The translations under genes and the position numbers were made by a program. Below are positions 1-5,109 of a DNA stretch of 6,937 nucleotides, piece by piece (position 1 is the stretch's first letter; every line of letters starts with the position of its first letter). The stretch lies in contig JAOZTO010000071.1 in assembly GCA_029942265.1 (NCBI GenBank), positions 1 to 6,937 of the forward strand. Direction: 5' to 3'. Source of the stretch: Desulfocapsa sp. (lineage in GTDB: Bacteria; Desulfobacterota; Desulfobulbia; Desulfobulbales; Desulfocapsaceae). The notes beneath the pieces are model-generated. The model was not told the DNA's origin and did not search any database. It saw nothing but the letters and a program-made list of their open reading frames with translations.

Positions 1-168
1 CTCTCTCCATACTATAAGAGTGAAAGTGTTTCCGGAGACACTTTTTTAGAATCACTTCTAACCACTGCTGCAAAAACAAAAGTTCCAATTGTGGTTAATG
101 ATGGACAGGGAAAAGTGCAGGGGATTATTCCAAGAGAAACAATACTGAGTTCCCTGCAATCGGCATAA
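1..168 (+). CDS. proV: Glycine betaine/proline-type ABC transporter ATP-binding protein, C-terminal fragment
   Basis: This is the last 55 codons of a gene that begins before the window; frame 1 is open from base 1 to the TAA at 166-168. The encoded tail ends with a beta-strand/turn/beta-strand pattern (VPIVVNDGQGKVQGIIPRE, then a short helix) typical of the second half of a CBS domain. In ProV/OpuAA-type ATPases of quaternary-amine importers, CBS domains follow the nucleotide-binding domain and, in characterised members, sense ionic strength. None of the ATPase motifs (Walker A, signature, Walker B) lie inside the window, so the ProV call rests on this CBS-like tail plus the ProW-type permease downstream on the same strand. 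A stand-alone CBS protein is the main alternative. The usual tight coupling to the permease gene is absent: 494 bases of repeat-rich DNA intervene. Confidence 0.72.
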   Translation, partial: LSPYYKSESVSGDTFLESLLTTAAKTKVPIVVNDGQGKVQGIIPRETILSSLQSA

Positions 169-205
169 CCCACACTCTTATTTTTATAAAAGGTGACTAT
201 TCAGA

Positions 206-328
206 TAAATATTCGGTTAGCACCCCATCTTCGTTCGATCCGGCTTGTTCACATTTAAACAAATATAGTTCACAATCCGGATCAAACGAACCTTGGGCAC
301 TAATCCAAACATTTATAAATCAGTTGTT
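206..328. repeat. Dispersed palindromic element, copy 1
   Basis: About 123 bases that recur at 3485-3605 with roughly 85% identity by hand alignment (16 mismatches, two 1-base gaps). The core is an imperfect inverted repeat. The outer ends TAAATATTCGG (206-216) and CCAAACATTTA (305-315) are largely complementary, then CCC/GGG inside them, then a 14-position stem 230-243/277-290 with 13 pairs and one C·A mismatch. The apex contains a small GTT/AAC hairpin. It lies just after the ProV stop codon. I see no reading frame in it. It could be a non-autonomous mobile palindrome (MITE or REP-like) or a structured RNA; the strand of any transcript is unknown. Confidence 0.8.
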
Positions 329-379
329 AAGGAACGTACATTAAATAACCTAGACATCTCTCTTGCCCCTTTGTTCCTC

Positions 380-441
380 CAGCTATACTTAAAAAAACCG
401 TTGCATACATATAGTATGTAATACTTTTTTTAGTATAGCTG
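380..441. other. Long A/T-rich hairpin
   Basis: The arm CAGCTATACT (380-389) pairs perfectly with AGTATAGCTG (432-441). After a bulged T390, seven A (391-397) pair with seven T (425-431). A CCG/TAC internal loop follows, then TTGCATAC (401-408) pairs with GTATGTAA (414-421), including one G·U, around a five-base ATATA loop. That is 25 pairs in 62 bases. If transcribed toward the permease gene, no U-tract follows the hairpin, so it is not a standard terminator. Its last four bases (438-441) also belong to a competing hairpin at 438-457. Confidence 0.7.
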
Positions 442-457
442 ATGAAAAAAAATCAGC
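438..457. other. Small perfect hairpin overlapping the preceding long hairpin
   Basis: GCTGAT (438-443) is the exact reverse complement of ATCAGC (452-457), with an eight-base loop of G plus seven A. The bases 438-441 are also the 3' foot of the 380-441 hairpin, so the two feet cannot pair fully at the same time. Whether this has a regulatory role or is simply the junction of two repeats is not visible. Confidence 0.55.
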
Positions 458-460
458 GAA

Positions 461-631
461 ACATGAGTCCGTTGATTTAATAGCATTTTGGTTCGATGTC
501 GAGATAAATGGAAAATTTTACCGCAGGCATATAGTTGATATTCCGAGGATAAAATTTTTCATTTAACGAAGAGATCGGGACAGATAGCGAGGTACGAGAC
601 TTCGAAAGGCATTAAATCAACAGGCTCATGT
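461..631. repeat. MITE-like nested palindrome upstream of the permease gene
   Basis: A 171-base inverted-repeat element. Outer arms: 461-481 against 611-631 match over 21 positions with one G·U and one C·A (shared core GTTGATTTAAT / ATTAAATCAAC). Inner stem: 505-522 against 547-565 gives 18 pairs with one G·U and one bulged base (core AAAATTTTA / TAAAATTTT). Apex: GGCATAT (526-532) against ATATTCC (538-544) with one mismatch around AGTTG. The segments between outer and inner stems are unequal (about 23 and 45 bases), and the right one can form an extra small stem, CGAAG/CTTCG. It contains no convincing gene and ends 19 bases before the permease ribosome-binding site. I see no clear target-site duplication. 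A non-autonomous transposon-derived element is the favoured reading; a 5' leader RNA is the alternative. Confidence 0.65.
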
Positions 632-648
632 ATGAACCACTAAATAAT

Positions 649-657
649 TAAGGAGGT
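649..657 (+). promoter_or_regulatory. Strong ribosome-binding site for the permease gene
   Basis: TAAGGAGGT (649-657) is a near-perfect Shine-Dalgarno sequence five bases before the GTG at 663. It fixes the non-ATG start and suggests efficient translation independent of the distant upstream ATPase gene. Confidence 0.85.
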
Positions 658-662
658 AACTT

Positions 663-1517
663 GTGGATTTTCCAATCAGAATACCCGTAGGACAATGGGT
701 GGAAACTATTGTTAATTGGATGACAGAGAATTTCTCGACATTTTTTGATTCCATAAAAATGGTAGTTGAATTCGTGCTGGTTCAGCTGGATAGTTTTTTC
801 ATCTGGGTTCCCTGGCCTATTGCATTGCTTAGTATAACGGTGATCGGATGGATTGTGGGTGGTAAGCGATTAGGATTGATCACAGCCGTCTGTCTTTTTT
901 GCCTCGGGAGTCTGAATCTGTGGGTAGTTGGCATGAGTACACTGGCTCTTGTTACGACTGCAGTGTTTATATCAGTTCTACTCGGTTTGCCAGTTGGTAT
1001 TCTTGCTGCCAAGAGCCATAAGTTTGATGTAATATTGAGTCCGATTCTTGATGGAATGCAGACCATTCCCAGCTTTGTCTATTTGATACCTGCCATCATG
1101 TTTTTCGGTATCGGAAATGTCCCCGGCATCATTGCCACTGTGGTATTTGCTGTGCCACCAATGGTCAGATTGACCAGCCTTGGCATCCAGCAGGTAGACA
1201 ATGAAGTGGTTGAAGCAGGCATAGCTTTTGGCTGTACTCCGCTTCAGCTGCTCCTCAAGATTCAGTTACCTCTTGCCATCCCATCTATTATGACCGGTGT
1301 TAACCAGACCGTAATGATGTCACTTTCAATGGTAGTTGTTGCAGCAATGATCGGAGCAGGTGGATTAGGTTCCAAAATTTTATACAGTATCCAGCGTATT
1401 GATCTCGGGGTCGGAATTGAGGCTGGATTGGGTATCCTGTTTATTGCCATAGTCCTGGATCGAATTCTGCAGGGGATAACCAAGAAACAGCAGGATGCAA
1501 TCATGCATCAAAAATAG
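663..1517 (+). CDS. proW: Glycine betaine/proline-type ABC transporter permease (ProW/OpuAB family)
   Basis: This encodes a 284-residue inner-membrane subunit of a binding-protein-dependent importer for quaternary amines such as glycine betaine, choline, carnitine or proline betaine; the actual substrate is not readable. After a short amphipathic N-terminus (about residues 1-45), hydrophobic segments lie near 50-66, 71-90, 93-116, 124-150, 153-172, 207-236 and 248-268. The cytoplasmic EAA loop that docks to the ATPase is clear: EAGIAFGCTP at about 184-193 followed by KIQLPLA. The family-typical TIPSFVYLIP (134-143) and MIGAGGLG (229-236) are also present. Length is normal for the OpuAB/ProW permease domain, with no fused binding domain. 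The GTG start is supported by a near-consensus ribosome-binding site. The ATPase partner is the truncated gene at the window start; no binding protein is seen and it may lie upstream. A terminator follows. Confidence 0.92.
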   Translation: MDFPIRIPVGQWVETIVNWMTENFSTFFDSIKMVVEFVLVQLDSFFIWVPWPIALLSITVIGWIVGGKRLGLITAVCLFCLGSLNLWVVGMSTLALVTTAVFISVLLGLPVGILAAKSHKFDVILSPILDGMQTIPSFVYLIPAIMFFGIGNVPGIIATVVFAVPPMVRLTSLGIQQVDNEVVEAGIAFGCTPLQLLLKIQLPLAIPSIMTGVNQTVMMSLSMVVVAAMIGAGGLGSKILYSIQRIDLGVGIEAGLGILFIAIVLDRILQGITKKQQDAIMHQK

Positions 1518-1553
1518 CATATGAAATGATTGGTAGAATGATGCATCTAAGAG

Positions 1554-1588
1554 CCTTTGGAACCTTTGTTGGTTCTGAGGGTTTTTTT
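1554..1588 (+). terminator. Rho-independent terminator after the permease gene
   Basis: CCTTTGGAACC (1554-1564) folds onto GGTTCTGAGG (1571-1580): the GAACC/GGTTC and CCT/AGG blocks pair around a small internal loop, with a TTTGTT loop. A run of seven T at 1582-1588 follows immediately. It separates the transporter from the dehydrogenase pair, whose first ribosome-binding site starts only about 35 bases later. Confidence 0.75.
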
Positions 1589-1637
1589 GTCTGCTGTAAT
1601 TCATTTCCAATAAAGATATGATAGGGAGATCAAACCG

Positions 1638-2414
1638 ATGGAAATAACAGTGAAAAACAAAAGAGTTCTGATTACAGCTGGAGGATCAGGGATTTGTCGT
1701 ACTGTCGCTGAAATATTTATTAAGAATGGGGCAAAAGTTCATATCTGCGATTTAGATAGGAGCGTTTTGGATGAATTTAAAGAGTTATATCCTGATGTCG
1801 GTATCAGTGTGTGTGATGTCTCAGACCAGAAACAGGTAATACAGCTGTTTGAGGATTGTGACAGAACTCTCGGTGGCCTTGATATTTTGATTAACGGTGC
1901 GGGAGTTGGTGGCCCGGCAGGTACTGTGGATCAGATAGATACAGCGGATTGGGATCGAACTATCGCTGTTAACCTGAATGGTACCTTCTATTGCAGTCGT
2001 CTGGCTGTTCCAAGGATTAGAAGAGCGGGACAGGGGAGTATTATTAATTTTTCATCGACGGCAGGATTCCTGGCATATGCTTTGCGTTCTCCGTATGCTG
2101 CCGCCAAATGGGGAATTATTGGTCTTACCAAAAGCATGGCTCTGGAACTTGGAAGGGATGGAATCCGTGTCAATGCAATCTGCCCAGGGGTAGTGGAAGG
2201 GGAACGTATGGACAGGGTAATAGGAAAGGAAGCTGTAGCCAGGGGCATCAGTGAACAGGAGGTGAGGGAAAACTATACTCGGGGCAATGCTCTCAACACC
2301 TTTATCAGCCCGGAAGAGATCGCATCAGCAATATTGTTTTTATGTTCCACGCACGGGAGCAAAATTACTGGGCAAACTCTACCGGTTGATGGTTTTACAG
2401 AATCCAATGAATAG
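1638..2414 (+). CDS. Short-chain dehydrogenase/reductase (classical SDR)
   Basis: A complete 258-residue classical SDR, a soluble NAD(P)-dependent alcohol/ketone oxidoreductase. The Rossmann motif is TAGGSGIC (13-20), with Asp38 after the second strand (favouring NAD over NADP), Asp60 in CDVSD, and NGAG at 86-89. The catalytic set is complete: Asn112 (VNLNG), Ser140, Tyr153 and Lys157 (SPYAAAK), followed by the PG motif at 183-184. The cofactor motif is odd. Ala14 in place of the first Gly is tolerated in related SDRs, but the last Gly of TGxxxGIG is Cys20, one base (TGT for GGT) from glycine. The ATG is preceded by AGGGAG at a suitable distance. The next gene starts 47 bases after the stop with no terminator between, so the two are probably co-transcribed. 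From memory the RSPYAA(A/S)KWG region resembles SDRs that accompany hydroxyacyl-type dehydrogenases, but the substrate is unknown. Confidence 0.9.
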   Translation: MEITVKNKRVLITAGGSGICRTVAEIFIKNGAKVHICDLDRSVLDEFKELYPDVGISVCDVSDQKQVIQLFEDCDRTLGGLDILINGAGVGGPAGTVDQIDTADWDRTIAVNLNGTFYCSRLAVPRIRRAGQGSIINFSSTAGFLAYALRSPYAAAKWGIIGLTKSMALELGRDGIRVNAICPGVVEGERMDRVIGKEAVARGISEQEVRENYTRGNALNTFISPEEIASAILFLCSTHGSKITGQTLPVDGFTESNE

Positions 2415-2461
2415 CTCAATCATTCGACCAAACATAAAAAAATATCTATAGGAATATCATT

Positions 2462-3397
2462 ATGGCTCTAAAAAGAAAGAAAATTGTTGTTGTAGGATCC
2501 GGGATGATGGGACATGGTATTGGACAAGAATTTGCGACAGCCGGTCATGAGGTAACATTCCTTGGTCGGACAGAACAAAAAATCAGGGATGACATTGATA
2601 AAATTGAACGGAACTTAAGAGAACTGATTGATTGGGAGTTGATAACAGAAGATGTCCGTTCAAAGGCTCTAAAGAATATCAGTTTGACAACATCGCTTGA
2701 AGATGCTGTCAAGGATGCCGATCTGGTGATCGAGGCAATTATTGAAGATCTGGAAATAAAAAAAGAACTCTTCTTTAGGATTGACAAGGCCTGCCCAGCT
2801 CATACCATTCTGGCCAGTAATACCTCTACTCTTATGCCAAGTCTGCTTGAGGATGCCACAGGGAGACCGGATCGATTTGCAATCGCGCACTATTTTAACC
2901 CTCCATACCTTATGCCTTTGGTTGAAATTGTCAGGGGAAAAAAGACTTCAGATGATACCGTTGATTTCCTGTTTGAACTTTATACATCCATGGGTAAGAA
3001 TCCCATTGTTTGTGAAAAAGAGGCGCCTGGCTTCATCGTCAACAGGTTGCAGATGGTGCTTTGGCGGGAGGCCTTCAATATTGTTCAGAAGGGGATTGCC
3101 ACGCCTCAGGATGTGGATCTTGCTGTAAAAAAGAGCTTCGGAAGACGGCTTGGTATTGCAGGGCCTTTTGAGATTTATGAACATAATGACGGCTATGACC
3201 TGACTGCCCAGTGTGAGGAATATATGCTTGCGGACATGGATACGGCCACCAAACATTCGTATCCCATTTTACTGGAGATGGTAGAAAAAGGACACCTAGG
3301 GGCAAAGACAGGGCAAGGTTTTTACAAATGGACTCCTGAATTTACGGAAAAGTGGCGAAAAGCAATGCTCGAAAATTTAGTTGGTTATCTGAAATAA
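2462..3397 (+). CDS. 3-hydroxyacyl-CoA dehydrogenase family protein (possibly lambda-crystallin/carnitine-dehydrogenase-like)
   Basis: This 311-residue two-domain dehydrogenase oxidises a 3-hydroxy group. The N-terminal Rossmann domain carries VGSGMMG (11-17). Catalytic positions of the family are present: Ser119 and Asn120 (SNTS), His143, Glu155 (12 residues after the His, the usual dyad spacing) and Asn194. The C-terminal domain (about 185-290) ends with the familiar GHLGAKTGQGFYKW. Three details argue against a plain 3-hydroxybutyryl-CoA dehydrogenase. The length exceeds the usual ~280 residues. The active-site stretch HYFNPPYLMPLVEIV resembles L-carnitine dehydrogenase and lambda-crystallin/L-gulonate dehydrogenase. 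The second strand ends in LGRT (34-37) instead of an acidic residue, which could mean NADP use. TAGGA eight bases before the ATG serves as ribosome-binding site. Its pairing with the upstream SDR suggests two successive or alternative oxidations of one substrate. Acyl-CoA substrates remain possible. Confidence 0.87.
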   Translation: MALKRKKIVVVGSGMMGHGIGQEFATAGHEVTFLGRTEQKIRDDIDKIERNLRELIDWELITEDVRSKALKNISLTTSLEDAVKDADLVIEAIIEDLEIKKELFFRIDKACPAHTILASNTSTLMPSLLEDATGRPDRFAIAHYFNPPYLMPLVEIVRGKKTSDDTVDFLFELYTSMGKNPIVCEKEAPGFIVNRLQMVLWREAFNIVQKGIATPQDVDLAVKKSFGRRLGIAGPFEIYEHNDGYDLTAQCEEYMLADMDTATKHSYPILLEMVEKGHLGAKTGQGFYKWTPEFTEKWRKAMLENLVGYLK

Positions 3398-3444
3398 TTA
3401 CATTACAGAAATAGGATTGATAGTACTGATATTTGATCATGGTT

Positions 3445-3476
3445 TGCCGGCAGTAAAACTGTTGGCATGTTGTTTT
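3445..3476 (+). terminator. Probable terminator after the dehydrogenase pair
   Basis: TGCCGGCAG (3445-3453) pairs with CTGTTGGCA (3459-3467) over nine positions, two of them G·U, around a TAAAA loop. TGTTGTTTT follows as an interrupted U-tract. It lies 48 bases after the stop codon of the 3-hydroxyacyl-CoA dehydrogenase family gene and just before copy 2 of the palindromic element. Confidence 0.5.
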
Positions 3477-3484
3477 AAATAACG

Positions 3485-3605
3485 TAAATATTCGGCTAGC
3501 ACCCCATCTTCGCTTGATCCGGCCTGTTCACATATGAACTAATATAGTTACATGCCGGAACAAGCGAACCTGAGGCACTATCCAAACATTTACAATTCAG
3601 TAGTT
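3485..3605. repeat. Dispersed palindromic element, copy 2
   Basis: Second copy of the element at 206-328, in the same orientation. Ends are TAAATATTCGG (3485-3495) and CCAAACATTTA (3582-3592); the central stem is 3509-3522/3555-3568. Compared with copy 1, pair T234-A286 has become C3513-G3564 (a compensatory change) and the C236·A284 mismatch has become the pair T3515-A3562. One new mismatch, A3517·A3560, appears. The apex hairpin GTTC/GAAC is better paired here. The element sits between a terminator-like hairpin and the aminotransferase gene, about 77 bases before its ATG, so it is either in the leader or just upstream of the promoter. Confidence 0.8.
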
Positions 3606-3615
3606 GATCCAATTT

Positions 3616-3644
3616 TTGAAACGAACCCGAATGTTTACTAAATA
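3616..3644 (+). promoter_or_regulatory. Possible sigma-70-like promoter for the aminotransferase gene
   Basis: TTGAAA (3616-3621) matches the -35 consensus at five of six positions and is followed after 17 bases by TAAATA (3639-3644), a poor -10 (three of six). The placement, downstream of a terminator and about 40 bases before the start codon, is reasonable. The match is weak, so this is only a candidate. Confidence 0.25.
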
Positions 3645-3682
3645 ACACTGATTGGAAAGTGTTCAAACAAAGGATAAAAAAT

Positions 3683-5032
3683 ATGACAAGGAATAGTGAA
3701 GAGAGTCACTTTTTACATTACAACATGAAGTCAATCGCACCAACCGTTGATAAAGGTGAAGGAATCTATCTTTACGATACAAACGGTAAACGTTATATCG
3801 ACGGAAGTTCCGGACCACTGGTTTGTAACATTGGGCATGGAGTTAAAGAGATTGGTGAAGCATACGCAGCCCAGGCTGAAAAGGTTGCGTATGTATTCAG
3901 ATCTCATTTCACAAGTGAGCCGGTTGAAAATCTAGCAACCCTTATTTCCAAAATGGCACCGGATGGATTAGATAAAGTTTTCTTTGTGTCCAGTGGTTCT
4001 GAAGGTACGGAGATGGCGGCCAAAATTGCTCACCAATATTATTTGGAATTGGGCCAGGAACGTAAGGAACTTGTCATCTCACGCTGGTTAAGCTACCATG
4101 GAATAACAATGGGTGCATTGTCCATGTCCGGTCATTTGGCACGACGAAAGAATTTTGTGAGTTCTCTTTTGCCGTATCCAAAAATTTATGCTCCTAACTG
4201 TTATCATTGTCCTGAAAATAGCGAGTACCCCGCATGCAATATTTCCTGTGCTCATCGCTTGAAAGAAACTATTCAACTGGTAGGGGCGGATTATATAAGT
4301 GCATTTATTGCAGAGCCTATCGTGGGCGCTGCTGGTGGTGCACTAACGCCTCCCCCCGAATATTATAAAATCATAAGAGAGATTTGTGATGAGTTTGATA
4401 TTTTGTTTATTGCCGATGAAGTTATGACAGGTTTTGGGCGTACGGGGACTAATTTCGCAATGGAACATTGGGATGTTACTCCTGATATGATTGTTTTCGC
4501 CAAGGGGGCAAGTGCCGGGTACTATCCAATAGGTGGTGTTATTATATCAGAAAAGATATACAAGGTGCTAAGAGATGGGAAGAAAGGAATATTTGCACCG
4601 GGTCATACATTTTCAGGCACGCCGATGGCAGGAGCTGTAGGCGTTAAAGTAATCGAATATATGGATCAGCATGATCTGGTAGGAAACGTAAAACAGCTCA
4701 GCACATATTTGATGGACCAGTTGAAAACATTGTATAAACATCCGATAGTCGGAGATGTAAGGGGCAAGGGATTTTTATTGGGGATAGAATTTGTAAAAGA
4801 TCGTGAAACTCGAGAGCCCTTCAATTATAAAGAATCAGGAAAAGTAGCTGGTCTTATCGCCAAAAAGGCCTTCGAAAAAGGATTAATTCTTTATCCGGGT
4901 GGAGGGACTGTGGACGGTCATCTGGGTGATCATATACTGGTTGCACCTCCATTTGTTATCAAGAAAGAAGAGATTGATGAGATGATTTCTATTTTAGATC
5001 AAGCCATAGGAGAAGTTGCAAAAGATCTTTAA
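3683..5032 (+). CDS. Class III PLP-dependent aminotransferase
   Basis: A 449-residue soluble fold-type I aminotransferase of the omega-amino acid/diamine group, which moves an amino group from a primary amine or omega-amino acid to a 2-oxo acid. Residues visible: SSGSEG (103-108) for the PLP phosphate, YHG (138-140), Glu211, Asp245 in IADEVMTGFGRTG (pyridine nitrogen), Lys274 in FAKGASAGYYPIG (Schiff base), and HTFSGTP (308-314). Length is normal. An insert with four cysteines, C173, C176, C185 and C189 (CxxC then CxxxC), may bind a metal and recalls a subgroup of poorly characterised class III enzymes. I place the start at ATG 3683, with AAAGGA eight bases upstream. An in-frame GTG at 3659 would add eight residues but has no properly spaced ribosome-binding site. 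The gene appears to stand alone, between a terminator-like hairpin and a convergent gene. Substrate unknown; taurine, beta-alanine, GABA or putrescine are family options. Confidence 0.9.
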   Translation: MTRNSEESHFLHYNMKSIAPTVDKGEGIYLYDTNGKRYIDGSSGPLVCNIGHGVKEIGEAYAAQAEKVAYVFRSHFTSEPVENLATLISKMAPDGLDKVFFVSSGSEGTEMAAKIAHQYYLELGQERKELVISRWLSYHGITMGALSMSGHLARRKNFVSSLLPYPKIYAPNCYHCPENSEYPACNISCAHRLKETIQLVGADYISAFIAEPIVGAAGGALTPPPEYYKIIREICDEFDILFIADEVMTGFGRTGTNFAMEHWDVTPDMIVFAKGASAGYYPIGGVIISEKIYKVLRDGKKGIFAPGHTFSGTPMAGAVGVKVIEYMDQHDLVGNVKQLSTYLMDQLKTLYKHPIVGDVRGKGFLLGIEFVKDRETREPFNYKESGKVAGLIAKKAFEKGLILYPGGGTVDGHLGDHILVAPPFVIKKEEIDEMISILDQAIGEVAKDL

Positions 5033-5042
5033 CGAGAAACTC

Positions 5043-5085
5043 TTTGAAGGCTCTTTCCAATGTTATGTTGGGAAGAGCCTTCAAA
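5043..5085. terminator. Strong hairpin between convergent genes, probable two-way terminator
   Basis: TTTGAAGGCTCTTTCC (5043-5058) pairs with GGGAAGAGCCTTCAAA (5070-5085) over 16 positions with a single T·G wobble and an 11-base loop. It starts 10 bases after the aminotransferase stop and ends 24 bases from the AOR stop on the other strand. The position fits a shared terminator, but neither side has a good U-tract: the bases after the stem are AAGATACTT on the plus strand and GAGTTTCTCG on the minus strand. Confidence 0.6.
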
Positions 5086-5109
5086 AGATACTTAGTGCGT
5101 TGTGGTGCG

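Noticed and set aside
432..470. CTGATGA followed by an A-rich segment and CGAAAC, reminiscent of a hammerhead ribozyme core.
   Set aside because: CTGA pairs directly with TCAG to make a simple hairpin (438-457), so no stem II is left. The strand after GAAAC pairs with 611-631 rather than with a segment ending in a cleavage triplet before 380.
169..662. Retron-type non-coding RNA, group II intron or IS element in the gene-free stretch.
   Set aside because: The region is rich in inverted repeats, but there is no reverse transcriptase or transposase gene in the window, no recognisable domain V, and no long reading frame in the gap.
1587..1616. Possible promoter TTGTCT with TAAAGA between the permease terminator and the SDR gene.
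   Set aside because: The -10 match is poor and the -35 lies in the terminator T-run; not stronger than chance in AT-rich DNA.
2462..3397. Plain 3-hydroxybutyryl-CoA dehydrogenase of a butyrate pathway.
   Set aside because: Longer than that group, with active-site and cofactor-loop sequences closer to hydroxy-acid dehydrogenases, and no thiolase, crotonase or acyl-CoA dehydrogenase nearby.
206..3605. CRISPR-like repeat array.
   Set aside because: There are only two copies, about 3.3 kb apart, each over 100 bases and internally palindromic; no spacers and no cas genes.
3659..3682. GTG at 3659 as the start of the aminotransferase.
   Set aside because: The purine run GGAAA directly abuts the GTG with no spacing, while ATG at 3683 has AAAGGA eight bases upstream.
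3683..5032. Specific assignment as taurine:pyruvate aminotransferase (Tpa).
   Set aside because: Only general class III motifs are visible, the four-cysteine insert is not a Tpa hallmark I know of, and no sulfoacetaldehyde-processing gene is in the window.
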